Translations under genes and position numbers: made by a program
DNA from: Viola odorata
Taxonomy: Eukaryota > Streptophyta > Magnoliopsida > Malpighiales > Violaceae
Direction of reading: 5' to 3'
DNA: 64,000 nt
NCBI GenBank assembly: GCA_963691705.1
Contig: OY829542.1
Location: forward strand, 29,436,579-29,500,578
Notes under the pieces: generated by a model
What the model was told of the DNA's origin: nothing
Databases searched by the model: none
What the model saw: only the letters and a program-made list of their open reading frames with translations
In this document: in pieces, positions 11,831 through 22,600 of the stretch
Numbering within the stretch: position 1 is the first letter of the stretch
Layout: each line of letters starts with the position of its first letter

Positions 11831-12406
11831 TCCGGCTGTAATTCGAGATGTGCATCAGGCTGCTCGACAAGCACGCGCTCTTCACCTTTCAAGAGAGGTT
11901 CTTTGAGAGCCTGAGACTAACCGAAAGGAACGAAAAGATCCAAAAGTGTCTCTTCAAGCCACTTGGCTATCTCATCACCAAATGCATGGTAATTCCAATC
12001 TGACGGTTTGAAACCTTCAACGTCTATTATATCTGAAACATATTTGGCACAAGAAGTCAAGGTGTCAATCATCGACATATCATGTCCTTCTTCCATACTT
12101 TGACCATAAAAGCATGCTCTTCTTCCACTTCCTCAAATCGTTGCTCTACATTTGCTTTTGCCTAGACCTCAAGTTCGTTCACTCGCTTGAATAGCTCCAC
12201 AGTTTGTCTTTCTTTGTCCTCACTCATAGCGCCTTTAATTGGCTCTCGAGCTCCACGAGCCGTTCCTGATCTTCCTTGCGCAGCGATTGCATTTTCTCAA
12301 GATGGGCTGCCATTGTTTTTTGCGCATCGATCTCAAGAACCTTAGCAGGGCTAATGGTCTCCAGAGTTCTAATTCTAATAGCAGTAGTAATACTAAACCT
12401 ATACAA
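11831..12406 (-). pseudogene. Decayed coiled-coil protein segment, unknown function
   Basis: Read on the minus strand from 12406, the frame gives a heptad-like charged helix (MAAHLEKMQSLRKEDQERL, then VELFKRVNELEV and VEQRFEEVEEEH) at about 12350-12120. After a frame change near 12085 it gives a conserved-looking region, ILTSCAKYVSDIIDVEG-like, with PSDWNYHAFGDEIAKW and ERVLVEQPDAHLEL, ending near 11833. Stops or frame changes occur near 12215, 12165, 12085 and 11920. Such long coiled-coil proteins are often carried by plant transposons, but I do not recognise this one. It is flanked on both sides by minus-strand LTR fragments, so it could be an internal part of an element or a trapped host gene piece. 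Confidence 0.45.
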
Positions 12407-13228
12407 CTTAGAAGTTCTATTTAATAAATAAATCTAATAACTAAATAAACTAAATAATAAATATCAACAAACATTCCAGAAGCCTCCAGAGGTGATTCGC
12501 ATGGCTGGGCTTCACGTTGGGCCACAATCCTCAAGTTGCATGCTGCCTTGCGCTCACACTGCGCACCATAATGTCAATCAATGCTACATTTCGATCCACT
12601 CGTCTGATTGGGCTGAAACCTATACCATTCGAAAGCTAACATCTTAAAATAGTAGACAGTCCAATCTTCCTGGTCCGAGATGAACTGGTCCGAAATAAAT
12701 CGAACAGCGTTGACTAACGCGTTTTGAAGTCCTTGTCAGCTAAAATGTCTCTTCGAATAACACGCAAACGGCTCGTGAGTTTGAGATGAAACTTTGTCAC
12801 AATGGAGAAAACATCTTGAGGTTTCAGAAACATGGCCGATCGCATGATTTTGACTTGTATTGGTACAAATAAGTTCGGACAAAGTCGCCTATTCCTTCTG
12901 CGCCTAGATCTCTTGCATGCGAGTATATCACCATGAGTCATCTTGAGATTTACTCGTCCAAATTGGCTCAAACTTGGCCACGATATTCCTAAGACATCAA
13001 TAATTCTTATATTTACTTTGGTTTCCTGATAGAAGCCTCACTTCCATGTCTTGGCTTGGTTGGATGTGAAGTCTTATGATAAGTACCTCCAAGCCACCTT
13101 CCAAGTCATCCTTTGCGTAATGGCTCGATCCAGCAGCATCTCTTGCCCTATTTCCATATGTAGAGGTTTTATTAACCTCACTACCTCCTTTACAATGTCC
13201 TTAGTTGGGGCTAGCCATGGGGCTAGGA
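12368..13228 (-). repeat. G-family LTR, minus strand, truncated
   Basis: The right end, GGGGCTAGGATCGCATCA, is the inverted LTR start. The sequence runs parallel to 8380-9270 (the block AAACCTATACAACTTA, the cluster TCACACTGCGCAC, and TCTTGGCTTGGTTGGATGTG). The minus-strand start encodes QEMLLDRAITQRMTWKVAW. The distal 200-300 bases of the LTR are missing and the coiled-coil segment adjoins. Confidence 0.65.
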
Positions 13229-13434
13229 TCGCATCATACCCTTCCCCTTTGAAAAGATTCGCCCTCGAACCTGATTCTTTTAAGACAACAATTTTGTTCA
13301 AGTTAGAATCAACAAAGGAAACACAAGTAGGAAAGGGATTACCCAAGATATCCAACTCGACGGTGGTGTCTCTATGTGCGGCGATGGTTTGAGTCAAACC
13401 AATGTCTCTTTTCGTGGCTGACTTGCTGACTTGA
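13229..13434 (-). pseudogene. Pol C-terminal remnant next to the minus-strand LTR
   Basis: The minus-strand frame reads FPTCVSFVDSNLNKIVVLKE and then SRANLFKGEG, running into the LTR at 13228. The plus-strand segment 17767-17888 has the same peptide order. It is the last part of the polyprotein of an autonomous G-family element. The rest is absent because element G begins at 13435. Confidence 0.6.
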
Positions 13435-14516
13435 TGATACGATCCTAGCCCCATGGCTAACCCCAGTGAGGTTAATGCAACCCCTATACATGGAGACAAG
13501 GTAGGAGACGCTGCTTGATCAAGCTTTCAGGCGAAGGATGACATGGAAGGTGGCTTGGAGGCACCTAGCACAAGGTTTGACATCCATCCGAGTCAACCCT
13601 TGGAAGAACGGCTTCAATAAAGGATCTAGCACATATACAAGACCTATTGGAGTCTTAGGAAGGCTGTGTCTAAGTTTCAGAGCATTCAAACAAGTAGATC
13701 TCAAGGAGATTCGAGATGACAATCTCGCACACAGTAGTTCTAGGCGCAGACACAACAGGCAACTTCGTCGGAACGTAACCGGATCTGTACATGTCAGAAT
13801 CACGTGATCGACCTCTCGTTGAAAACTTCAGGATGTTAGCTTTCAATTGGGACAAGATTCAGATCATTTGGCTCAGTGGTTTAAACGTTATGGAAGTCGA
13901 CATTATGGCGCGCAGTCTGTACGCGAGACAACATACAACTTGAGGTTGCGGCCCAAACCTTGGTCCGATGATGGAAAACTCGACATGGGCTGCTGGGATG
14001 TATTTAAATATATTTATATTTACTTTAATTAGTTAATTAGTTACTTAGTTAATTGGTTAATTGATTAATTAGTTAAATAAGTTAATTACCTTATTTAGAA
14101 CTCCTACTTTTATTCCTATTAGGGTTTCCTTGTAACCTTATATAAGGAGCCATTTGGCCTCCTTAGAAACTTGACTATTATTTGATAAAATTGAGACTTC
14201 TCTCTTCAATCTCTGCCCCTTTTTCAAGTGCTGAACACTTATTTTTCTTGAGTCCGCAATACTTAAGTCGTATACAAGTAAATTCTGAAATTGTATTATT
14301 GTTTCGTTTGTCTTAGTGCGATTCTCACAATCGTTGGGAGTAGTCCTAAGAATCTGATACAAGATCCTTGACGTGAAATCGACTAGAACTCTTAGCATTC
14401 AGTTGGCGAGGTAGTCTACGTTCGCACGAGTCAAGTTATTCATTCTGCATTGAAATCCTTCTTTGAACAACGATCAGATTTGGTGCTACGCATCCTAAGC
14501 AACTAGGATCGTATCA
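13435..14516 (+). repeat. Element G 5' LTR
   Basis: 1,082 bp, from TGATACGATCCT to AGGATCGTATCA. TATA-like CTTATATAAGGAGCC is at about 14138-14152, 3' of a TTAATTAGTTAATTAG-rich block. The first 250 bases hold a frame (RMTWKVAWRHLAQGLTS) that continues the pol tail in autonomous relatives. The primer-binding site follows at once. Confidence 0.85.
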
Positions 14517-14534
14517 GTTGGTAGCGGAGCTTAA
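14517..14534 (+). promoter_or_regulatory. Primer-binding site of element G
   Basis: GTTGGTAGCGGAGCTTAA directly after the 5' LTR. It shares the TGGTAGCGGAGC core with the other chromovirus-like elements here. Confidence 0.7.
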
Positions 14535-15526
14535 GGCGTTCAAAGATTGGTAAGTATCTTTAATTGTATTTTTAGTTTTCATTGCTGAAATCGGTATTCC
14601 CTTCTACTCCATTCAAAACCGATTTCTTTGCTGTGCTTGGTTCGTTATATGTGCAAATTTCTAGCAGTGTCGAAATTGGATTTTAATACATAGCTATTGA
14701 AGTCTGATTTTGGTGAGAAAGGTCTTGTTTGAAAGCTGCACCTGTTAGGTTTCTGAATCAAAAAGAATCAAGTGATTCGGACACCGGAGTCAAAAGCTAT
14801 AGTCGATTTACTAAATTGTGTTTTCTGTCAAATCCTACACAATTTTCAGTTGTCGAAATTGAATTTATATATATAGCTACTGAAGTCCGTTTTGAGTGAA
14901 AAGGTACCCGTTGGAAAGGTGTGTTTATTGGGCTTCCGAATAAAAAAGAATCAATCGATTCGGAGTTTAGAGTAAAAAGTTATCAAAACACTAAATTGTG
15001 TTTTGCTGTCAAAAAAGAAAAGAAAAAGAAAAGAAAAGAAAAGAAAATTCCAAAAGAAAAGAGAGGAATTCAATTCTGCAAATATAAAAATATATAGAAG
15101 TATTTGCGCCACAAGAGTACGATTTTTCAGTTTGAAGCGAATTAAGTTGAAGGACAATTGTGTTTTGAAATCAGAATTGGAAATTGCTTTTATTTGAGTC
15201 CTTTCGAGTCAAATTGAGCTCTTCTTTGATTCCTTGATATTCCCTTCTATTCCACTTGTTATTTGTTTAATTGGTTGTTCTTGCAATTAATCAAATACCA
15301 AGTATCACCATTTGTTTTCAAGCTGGTTTTCTTTGAGAGTTTTCTTGGCAGTCTTTCTTGACCTCTTGAGTCTCATTAACACTTGAACACTTGCAGGTAA
15401 ATTGAGTGATTTATTGGTGAGATTATTAGAGTGATTAAACACGAGAGTGAACACGTGAGGGAGTGCTAGGTTTAGTATAAATTTTACGTTTGTTTGCTAG
15501 TGTTGTGAATTTACAGGAATTACAGA
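14535..15526 (+). other. Element G leader
   Basis: AT-rich untranslated leader. Two diverged copies of a 150-200 bp block (14650-14835 and 14855-15010: the CGAAATTG..TATAGCTA..GAAGTC..AATCGATTCGGA order) suggest an old internal duplication. A purine run of AAAGAAAAGAAA type is at 15015-15065. The CACGAGAGTGAACACGTGAGGGAGTG block before gag is conserved with elements X and C. Confidence 0.5.
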
Positions 15527-16390
15527 ATGTCTTACACACAATGGTCCAAGAGGCGAGATTATGAGGATGCTACCTATCCGAGGCAAGGGCAGTATGATAG
15601 GCGTGAAAGAAGGAAGATCTCGGTTGGTTTGAGGGCTAAGGCCGAGACATATAACAAAGGTGAGTCAAGGGTAAGACTTCCGCCTTTTGAAGCAGTGTAT
15701 GGTCTGAATGCTTACTTGGATTGGGAGTGAGATATACAATCTACTTTTCGCTGCCATGATTATTCAGAAAGGAAGAAAGTGAGGTTAGCATCAGTTGTGT
15801 TTAGCGGGTATGCAAGGGATTGGTGGGATCAGCTCAATCACAAGAGAGTGACTATCTACTTAGATCCAATTGAGGATTGGAGCGAGATGAAACAGGTGAT
15901 GAGGCAGCGGTTTGTTCCTAATCACTTCAGCCGTGAGCTCCTCCATAAGTTACAGACCTTGACACAAGGAAATAAGAGTGTTGAAGAGTACTTTAATGAG
16001 ATGGAGATTTCTTTGGAGAGAGCGCAAGTCAAGGAGACCAAAAAGGAGACGATGGCAAGATTCTTCGAAGGCCTCAACCAAGAGATAATAGATCCACTGC
16101 ATTACACTGAGTTCTTCTACTTAGAGGATATGTTACAAGAGGCGATCAGAATAGAGAAGCAAAGGAAGAAGAGGTCTCTTTATCCTAGTATCAGGCCTAC
16201 TAAGTCAAAAGCGAAAGATGATGCTGAGCAAGATTCGAGGACGAATCTTCTCGAAGAAGGGGAGAATGATATGGATCCAAGAACGGAATTTTCTATAATC
16301 AAAGTTCAAGCATTCGAGGTCTATGAAGACAAGTTCCCTATTCAAGAAGAGAAGTCCATTACATGTCTAGGTGCAGAAGTGAGTGAGTGA
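15527..16390 (+). pseudogene. Element G gag
   Basis: ATG at 15527 follows the conserved leader end. The frame is interrupted once by TGA at 15728-15730 and otherwise is open to 16390 (287 codons). The gag domain is clear: VRLPPFEAVYGLNAYLDWE before the stop, then SGYARDWWDQL, MRQRFVPNHFSRELLHKLQ and VEEYFNEMEISLERAQV. There is no zinc knuckle. After the gag domain the frame ends in an acidic tail at the LTR. The stop codon TGA (16388-16390) is the first three bases of the 3' LTR. Confidence 0.8.
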
Positions 16391-17587
16391 TACGATCCTA
16401 GCCCCATGGCTAACCCCAGAGAGGTTAATGAAACCCCTAGACATAAAGACAAGGCAGGAGATGCTGTTTGATCAAGCTTTCAGGCATCGGATGACATGGA
16501 AGGTGGCTTGGAGGCACCTAGCACAAGGTTTGACATCCATCCGAGTCAACCCTTGGAAGAACGGTTTCAATAAAAGATCCAGCATATATACAAGACCTAT
16601 TGGAGTCTTAGGAAGGCTGTGTCCAAGTTTCAGAGCATTCGGATAAGTAAATCTTAAGGTGGATCATGGTGACATTCTAGCTGTCAAGGAGAAGACGCCC
16701 AGGCACGACCAGCAACTTCGATTGAACCTAGACGGTGTTGTACATGTCGGAATCATGCAATCTACCACTCGTTGGAAACTTCAGGATGTTAGATTTCATT
16801 TGGGACAAGATTCAGCTCATTTTGCCCAGTGGTTTGAATGTTATGGACGTAAACATTATGGTGCGCAGTCTGTGCGCGAGACAACATACAACTTGAAGTT
16901 TCGGCCCAAACCTTGGCCCGATGATGGAGAACTCGACATGAGCTGCTGGAATGTATTTAAATATATGTATATTTACTTTAAGTAGTTTCCTTAATTAATT
17001 AGTTAGTAAATGGCAGCAACCTTTGTTTCCATTTATTGATTAATTAGTTAATCAGTTTATTAGCTAAATAAGTAGTTTCCTTAATTAATTAGTTAGTAAT
17101 GGCAGCAACCTTTGTTTCCATTTACTAATTAATTAGTTTATTAGTTTATTAGCTAAATAAGTTATTTTCCTTAATTAGAACTCCTACTTCTATTATTATT
17201 AGGGTTTGCTTGTAACCTTATATAAGGAGCCGTTTGGCCTCCTTAGAAACTTGGCTGATTATTGATAAAGATATATTCTTATATTCTCTGCCCCTTTTTG
17301 CGTTCAACAATGAATGAACCTTGTTCTTCTTGAGTCTTGTAAGCTTGAGTCGTTCCAAGTAAAACCCGAAATTACTTCCATTAATTGTCTGTTCTAGGTT
17401 GATATTCACAAGGAATATAGGCTTAGCGATTCGATTAAGATCCTTCCTTATTCGAGTTAGGTTGGTTGATGCTTAGCAATCAGCAGGCTTAATTGCTTAA
17501 GAAAGTTATCCATTCCGCAGGGAAATCCCGTCTTGAACAAAGATCAAAATTGGTGCTACGTCTCCTTTGCAAACAAGGATCGTATCA
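16388..17587 (+). repeat. Element G 3' LTR
   Basis: 1,200 bp with the same ends as the 5' LTR. It is longer mainly because of a tandem duplication of about 90 bp at 16983-17161. A frame at 16383-16646 encodes RMTWKVAWRHLAQGLTSIRV and then TRPIGVLGRL. The two LTRs differ at many single bases, so the insertion is not recent. Confidence 0.85.
16983..17161 (+). repeat. 90-bp tandem duplication in the 3' LTR
   Basis: Two units beginning TAGTTTCCTTAATTAATTAG start at 16983 and 17073. Each contains GGCAGCAACCTTTGTTTCCA and ends with AGCTAAATAAGTA/T. The 5' LTR of the element lacks the GGCAGCAACC block. Confidence 0.85.
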
Positions 17588-17888
17588 GTGAGCGAGAAAA
17601 AGAAAAGGGCTTAAAAGAACCCAAAGTCTTAAAGAAGACTAATCAAAATAGCCCCCATGAAAAGAGTGAGCATGGGTTAACTAATTCTTCTTCTTCTTAT
17701 TTATTCTCTTTAGCGCAGCAAAAGCAAGATGTTTTGAAGGAGAAGGAGTTGTCTAAGTTGCAATAGTTGGAGTTGGATGCCTTGGGTAATCTCTTTCATT
17801 CATGTGTTTCCTTTGTTGATTCTAATAGAATTGTTGTCTTAAAAGAATCAGATTCGAGGGCGAATCTTTTTGAAGGGGAAGGGAATGA
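17588..17888 (+). pseudogene. Pol C-terminal remnant of an autonomous G-family element
   Basis: Charged, Lys/Glu-rich segment (SEREKEKGLKEPKVLKK at 17588-17640), a Ser run, a TAG near 17766, then LGNLFHSCVSFVDSNRIVVL and SRANLFEGEGND running into an LTR start at 17889. It is homologous to 13229-13434 in inverted orientation. Confidence 0.6.
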
Positions 17889-18071
17889 TAAGATCCTAGC
17901 CCTATGGCTAACCCCAGTGAGGTTAATGCAACCCCTAGACATAGAGACAAGGCAGGAGACGCTGCTTGATCAAGCTTTCAGGTGAAGGATGACATGGAAG
18001 GTGGCTTGGAGGCATCTAGCACAAGGTTTGACATCCATCCGAGTCAACCCTTGGAAGAACGGCTTCAATAA
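17889..18071 (+). repeat. G-family LTR start, truncated
   Basis: It begins (T)GATAAGATCCTAGCCC and matches the first 183 bases of the element G LTRs, including the RMTWKVAWRHL coding stretch. It stops at CTTCAATAAA, where intron sequence of the inositol transporter gene begins. Most of the LTR is gone. Confidence 0.7.
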
Positions 18072-18096
18072 ATTAACAAGTATTTTCTTGATGCAG

Positions 18097-18167
18097 GGGT
18101 CATTTCCGATGCCATACTTTACATCAAAGATGATTTTGATGAAGTTGCCAATAACACAATTCTACAG
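18097..18167 (+). pseudogene. INT exon: first piece in window
   Basis: The acceptor TTGATGCAG ends at 18096 and the donor GTAAATT starts at 18168. The exon begins with two bases of a split Gly codon and reads VISDAILYIKDDFDEVANN and then TILQ, the end of helix 1 and the following loop of INT proteins. The preceding exon with the start codon is not in the window. The intron upstream is cut by the LTR fragment ending at 18071. Confidence 0.8.
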
Positions 18168-18239
18168 GTAAATTAACTTGTTAAGATATTTTCTGAAGTA
18201 CGGTAGTGCTCAAAGGAGATTAATAGATTTGGTTTGTAG

Positions 18240-18504
18240 TAACTGATGGTGAGCATGTGTGTTGCCGGGGGCCATATTTGGTGCAGCATTTGGTGGGTAT
18301 TTTAATGACAGATTTGGAAGGAAGAAGACAATAATTGGCGCAGATGTTATCTTCTTCATCGGTGCGGTGGTGATGGCAGCGGCTCCAGCTCCCTGGGTTA
18401 TTATCTTAGGAAGATTTCTTGTCGGCCTGGGAGTCGGAATGGCATCTATAACCGCGCCTCTTTACATCTCCGAAGCTTCTCCGGCCAAAATCAGAGGTGC
18501 TATC
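18240..18504 (+). pseudogene. INT exon, left half, interrupted by element B
   Basis: Reads MVSMCVAG, then after one surplus G (run of five at 18267-18271) [20 protein letters not shown], helix [20 protein letters not shown] and [12 protein letters not shown] up to the insertion. If the acceptor is the AG at 18238-18239, the first codon is TAA. The exon resumes at 26102 after element B. The frame continues across if a single copy of the 5-bp target is counted. Confidence 0.85.
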
Positions 18505-19624
18505 TAATATGGTGCCTATATTGAAAACGCACCGATTGATGGATCGTTGCTCAGCGACAAGGATTTGATGCGGAAAATATAACTCGTCAGAAACTCCAAC
18601 CCTCCTAAGTGCAATACCTAGGCAACCTGGATGAAATCGTTCGAGGTTCTTCAAAAGGAGCCTGACCCTCCCAGGTGCAATACCTAGACAACCCAGACGA
18701 GCTAATGAATGGAGTGATAACTTCGGGTTTTACTTGCAACTAGATGCGGCTTATCAGACCGGATGTAGGACAAGGATCTTGGAGATCAATTGAAGACGGC
18801 GCTTCTGGTTTTGTTTATCAAAAATCAACTTACTAAAATAATGAGGTGACTCTCCCTTTTTATGGAAAGAAATCCGCCAAACCCTACTTAGTAGTTGACT
18901 TGCGCTTAACTACTTAAAGCGCTCCTAATTATTTATCTACTTAATAATAAAATTCACCTAGATAGATAAATAATAGTCAACCAACTTAACATAAAGTCAA
19001 TTCCTGGTCCTGGTCGAGTCAAAGTTCGGTCAGAGTGACCAAGGCTAGAGTCGGATCCGCTGGAGGCCCGTTGGGCTTTATTTCTGCACACGCTGAGTAG
19101 AATAAGGCGTTCTCTCAACTCCCTCGGCTGAATTGGATGAAATTTGGAAAGCGTACTTCTAAGACACGTATCTCACCATGGTCCAAAGATAGTGCGGGAA
19201 ATATTCATCCATCGTCAAAAGGCTCGAAGGTGGTTTTCGCCAGCAGTATGATACTTTGGGTGAGGCGTCCTCCCTAACCTTTGATGCGACTGAGCTAGCA
19301 CTTGGTAGGCTTGTTCTTGGTGATTTATAAATACATCCTGTCTTGCCAGAATAATTCTTACATCAAAATTTGGGCTAGAGGTCCGACTTGGCCCATGGTG
19401 GCCTTAGTGGTGCCTCGGTTGTGGCGTGCACGAGTGTGACGAGGCGCGGCTGGGGCGCGCGCAAACTGGATGAGTCCAGTGAGGCTTCGCGCTTCAACTC
19501 CTCGTGGATCAGGGTGCTTAGCCTCGCTTGTAGGGTCCTCGCGTGCGAGCGTGTGATGGCGCCTGCCGGTGGCAAGGGCACGGGTGCGGTAGATGCGGCT
19601 GGACCCCTAGTCTGGCTCGTATCA
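18505..19624 (-). repeat. Element B 3' LTR
   Basis: 1,120 bp, nearly colinear with 24981-26096. It contains the last 80 or so codons of the polyprotein (19375-19624) and, further on in minus sense, a TATA-like region and an AATAAT-rich stretch around 18930-18970. Scattered substitutions relative to the 5' LTR show some age. Confidence 0.88.
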
Positions 19625-22600
19625 TCCCCTCCCTCTTCAGATGAATTCACCCTCAAATCTAGGTCAGCATCAGCGTCATCACCTGTTTCAAACAGGCGCA
19701 AATCAGTGACATTAAAAGTACCATGTACCGAACCATACTTACTAGGTAGATCCAAACGATAAGCATTATCGTTGATCTTCTCAACCACTTGGAACGGTCC
19801 ATCTCCTCGAGGTGAAAGTTTCCCTTGTCTCTTCTCAGGGAACCGCTCACGCCTTAGGTGTAGCCACACCCAATCGTCAACCTGAAAAGAAACAATCTTT
19901 CAGCCCTCATTGCGCTTGCGCACAAGGCGTGCGTTAGCCTTCTTAATGTTGTGTTTGGCCTTAGTGTGCATGTGCTGGATAAGATCCGTACGCTGCTGTC
20001 CATCTAAACTAGCTACATCACTCAAAGGTAGGGGCGTTAAATCAAGTGGAGTAATAGGATTAAATCCATAAACAACCTCAAATGGTGAACAATTAGTAGT
20101 AGAGTGAATTGCTCCGTTATATGCGAACTCAACAAAAGGCAAGTGATCCGTCCACTTAGACGTGTGTTTAGTGACTAGGGTGCGAAGCAATGACCCAAGC
20201 GTACGGTTAACCACTTTGGTTTGGCCGTCCGTTTGAGGATGACAAGATGTAGAATATAACAACTTAGTCCCTAAACGACTCCACAAAATACGCCAAAAAT
20301 GGCTTAAAAATTTCCCATCACGATCACTCACAATACTAATCGGCATCCCATAGAGGCAGACTACCTCCCTAAAATAAATCTTAGCAACTTTTGATGCTTC
20401 ATGTGTGTTTTTACATGGCAAAAAGTGTGCCACCTTTGAAAATCGGTCGACTACAACAAAGATGCTATCATGACCGTCCCACGACTTAGGCAAGCCTACT
20501 ACAAAGTCCATGGACACGTCGGTCCAAGGGTGGGATGGCACGGGCAGTGGCATATAGGCTCCGTGGTTAGACGCATGCGATTTAGCCTTTTGGCAAACAA
20601 GACATCTAGCGACTACACGAATAACATTACGTTTCATTTTTGGCCAATAAAAATGTAATTTCAACATGTCAAACATTTTAGTGACACCAAAATGACCCAT
20701 CAGACCGCCACTATATGACTCATGCACAAGTAAATCACGCAAGGAGCAAATAGGAATACATAGGCGTTTTTGTCTAAATAAATATCCATCATGCGTAAAG
20801 TATTTAACATCAGCTTGTGCATCACAGGTTTTATAAATTTCATTAAAATCCGCATCTTCGGCATACAAAGGAATAATCTATGTAAACCCTAGGAATTTTA
20901 CGGATAGTGAAGAGATCAAGGCATACCTGCGGGACAAGGTGTCTGCCACGACGTTGTCCTTCCCCTCTTTGTACTTAATGTGGTATGGAAACGCTTCCAA
21001 GAATTCCAACCACGCGGCGTGCCTTCGGTTGAGCTTATTCTGGCCCTTCAGGTACTTGAGGCTGAGGTGATCCGTGTGTACCACGAACTCTCTCGGCATG
21101 AGATAGTGCTGCCAAACCTCAAACGCGCGCACCAAGGCGTACAACTCTTTATCATACGTAGGGTAGCGCAACTGGGCGTCTTTGAGCTTCTCGCTGAAGA
21201 AGGCAATCGCTCACTTCTCCTGCATCAACACGGCTCCTATTTCGATGCCGCTTGCATCACACTCGAGTTCGAAGGGCTTATCGAAGTCGGGCAAAGCAAG
21301 GACAGACGCGTTGGACAAACAGTCCTTAAGCACTTGGAAAGCAACCTCTTGTGCTTCGGTCCACCTGAAAGAAACATTTTTCTTAGTTAGTTCATTAAGA
21401 GGTGCGGCCAAAGTACTAAAATCACGAATAAACCGTCGATAAAAGCTGGCTAATCCGTGGAAGGAACGGATGTCGCTTGCGGTTCTTGGTGTTGGCCATT
21501 CGCGGATTGCTCGGATCTTCTCATCATCAACCTTCATGCCCTCTCGGCATACAAGAAAACCTAAGAAAGAAACCTGTTCTAATGCAAAAGAACACTTCAA
21601 AGGTTTAGCAAATAATTTCTCTCGGCGCAAGGTTAGGAACACTTCTCTCAAATGCGCAACATGCTCATCAACAGATTTAGAGTATACTAAAATATCATCA
21701 AAGTAAACAACTACAAATCTGCCTATGAAGTGCCTAAGTACATGGTTCATTAGGCGCATAAATGTGTTTGGTGCATTAGTCAAGCCGAAGGGCATGACTA
21801 GCCATTCGTATAAACCATACTTGGTTTTAAACGCAGTTTTCCACTCATCACCCTCACACATCCTAATCTGATGGTACCCACTCATTAGGTCAATTTTAGA
21901 GAACACAATGCTACCACTAAGTTCATCTAACATGTCATCTAAGCGTGGGATAGGGTGGTGATATTTTACCTTAATTTTGTTGACTGCGCGACAGTCAACA
22001 CACATCCTCCAAGTACCATCCTTCTTCGGCACAAGGATGACAAGAACAACACACGGTGAGAGGCTCTCTCTCACGTACCCTTTGGACAGTAACTCATCCA
22101 CTTGGCATTGTAATTCCTTAGTCTCCTCGGGATTACTTCGATACGCCGGACGGTTTGGGATAGACGAGCTCGGCACAAAGTCGATGCGGTGCTCAATGCC
22201 GCGGATAGGGGGCAGTCCAGGCGGCATCTCCTCGGGAAGCATATCCTCAAACTCTTGTAAAAGAGACTTAAAACAAGGGAGCAACGAATCCGTAGGGTTA
22301 GGGTTAGAGGCGTTTAAGGCGAACAACCTAAAACGGACAAGAATAAGAGGTGAATAAGAGTCCTAAGACTTCTGAACCGTGAATGCTTTCCTCACATGCC
22401 TCGCACTTGCGAATATATTCAATTTTAACGTGCGCTCTCTGTTTTCACACGGGCTGTTTTTATTTCCCTTTTTCCCATTCGCAATTCTCACCTCACTTTT
22501 ATTTTTCTCTAACCCGAGCTCACTCTTTTCTCGGGGGCTGTTTTCACTCTCAATTCCTTTCTCTCCCCATTGCCGAAGTAGTTCAAATTCGGCACTAGAT

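Larger units (their letters stand above)
13435..17587 (+). mobile_element. Element G: gag-only LTR retrotransposon
   Basis: Two LTRs with the inverted ends TGATACGATCCT/AGGATCGTATCA (13435-14516 and 16388-17587) enclose a primer-binding site, a leader and a gag frame, but no protease, RT, RNase H or integrase. The internal region is only 1.87 kb. It would depend on proteins of a related autonomous element, whose pol tail is seen at 13229-13434 and 17588-17888. No clear target duplication is visible (CTTGA on the left, GTGAG on the right), so the copy may be a recombination product. Confidence 0.8.
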
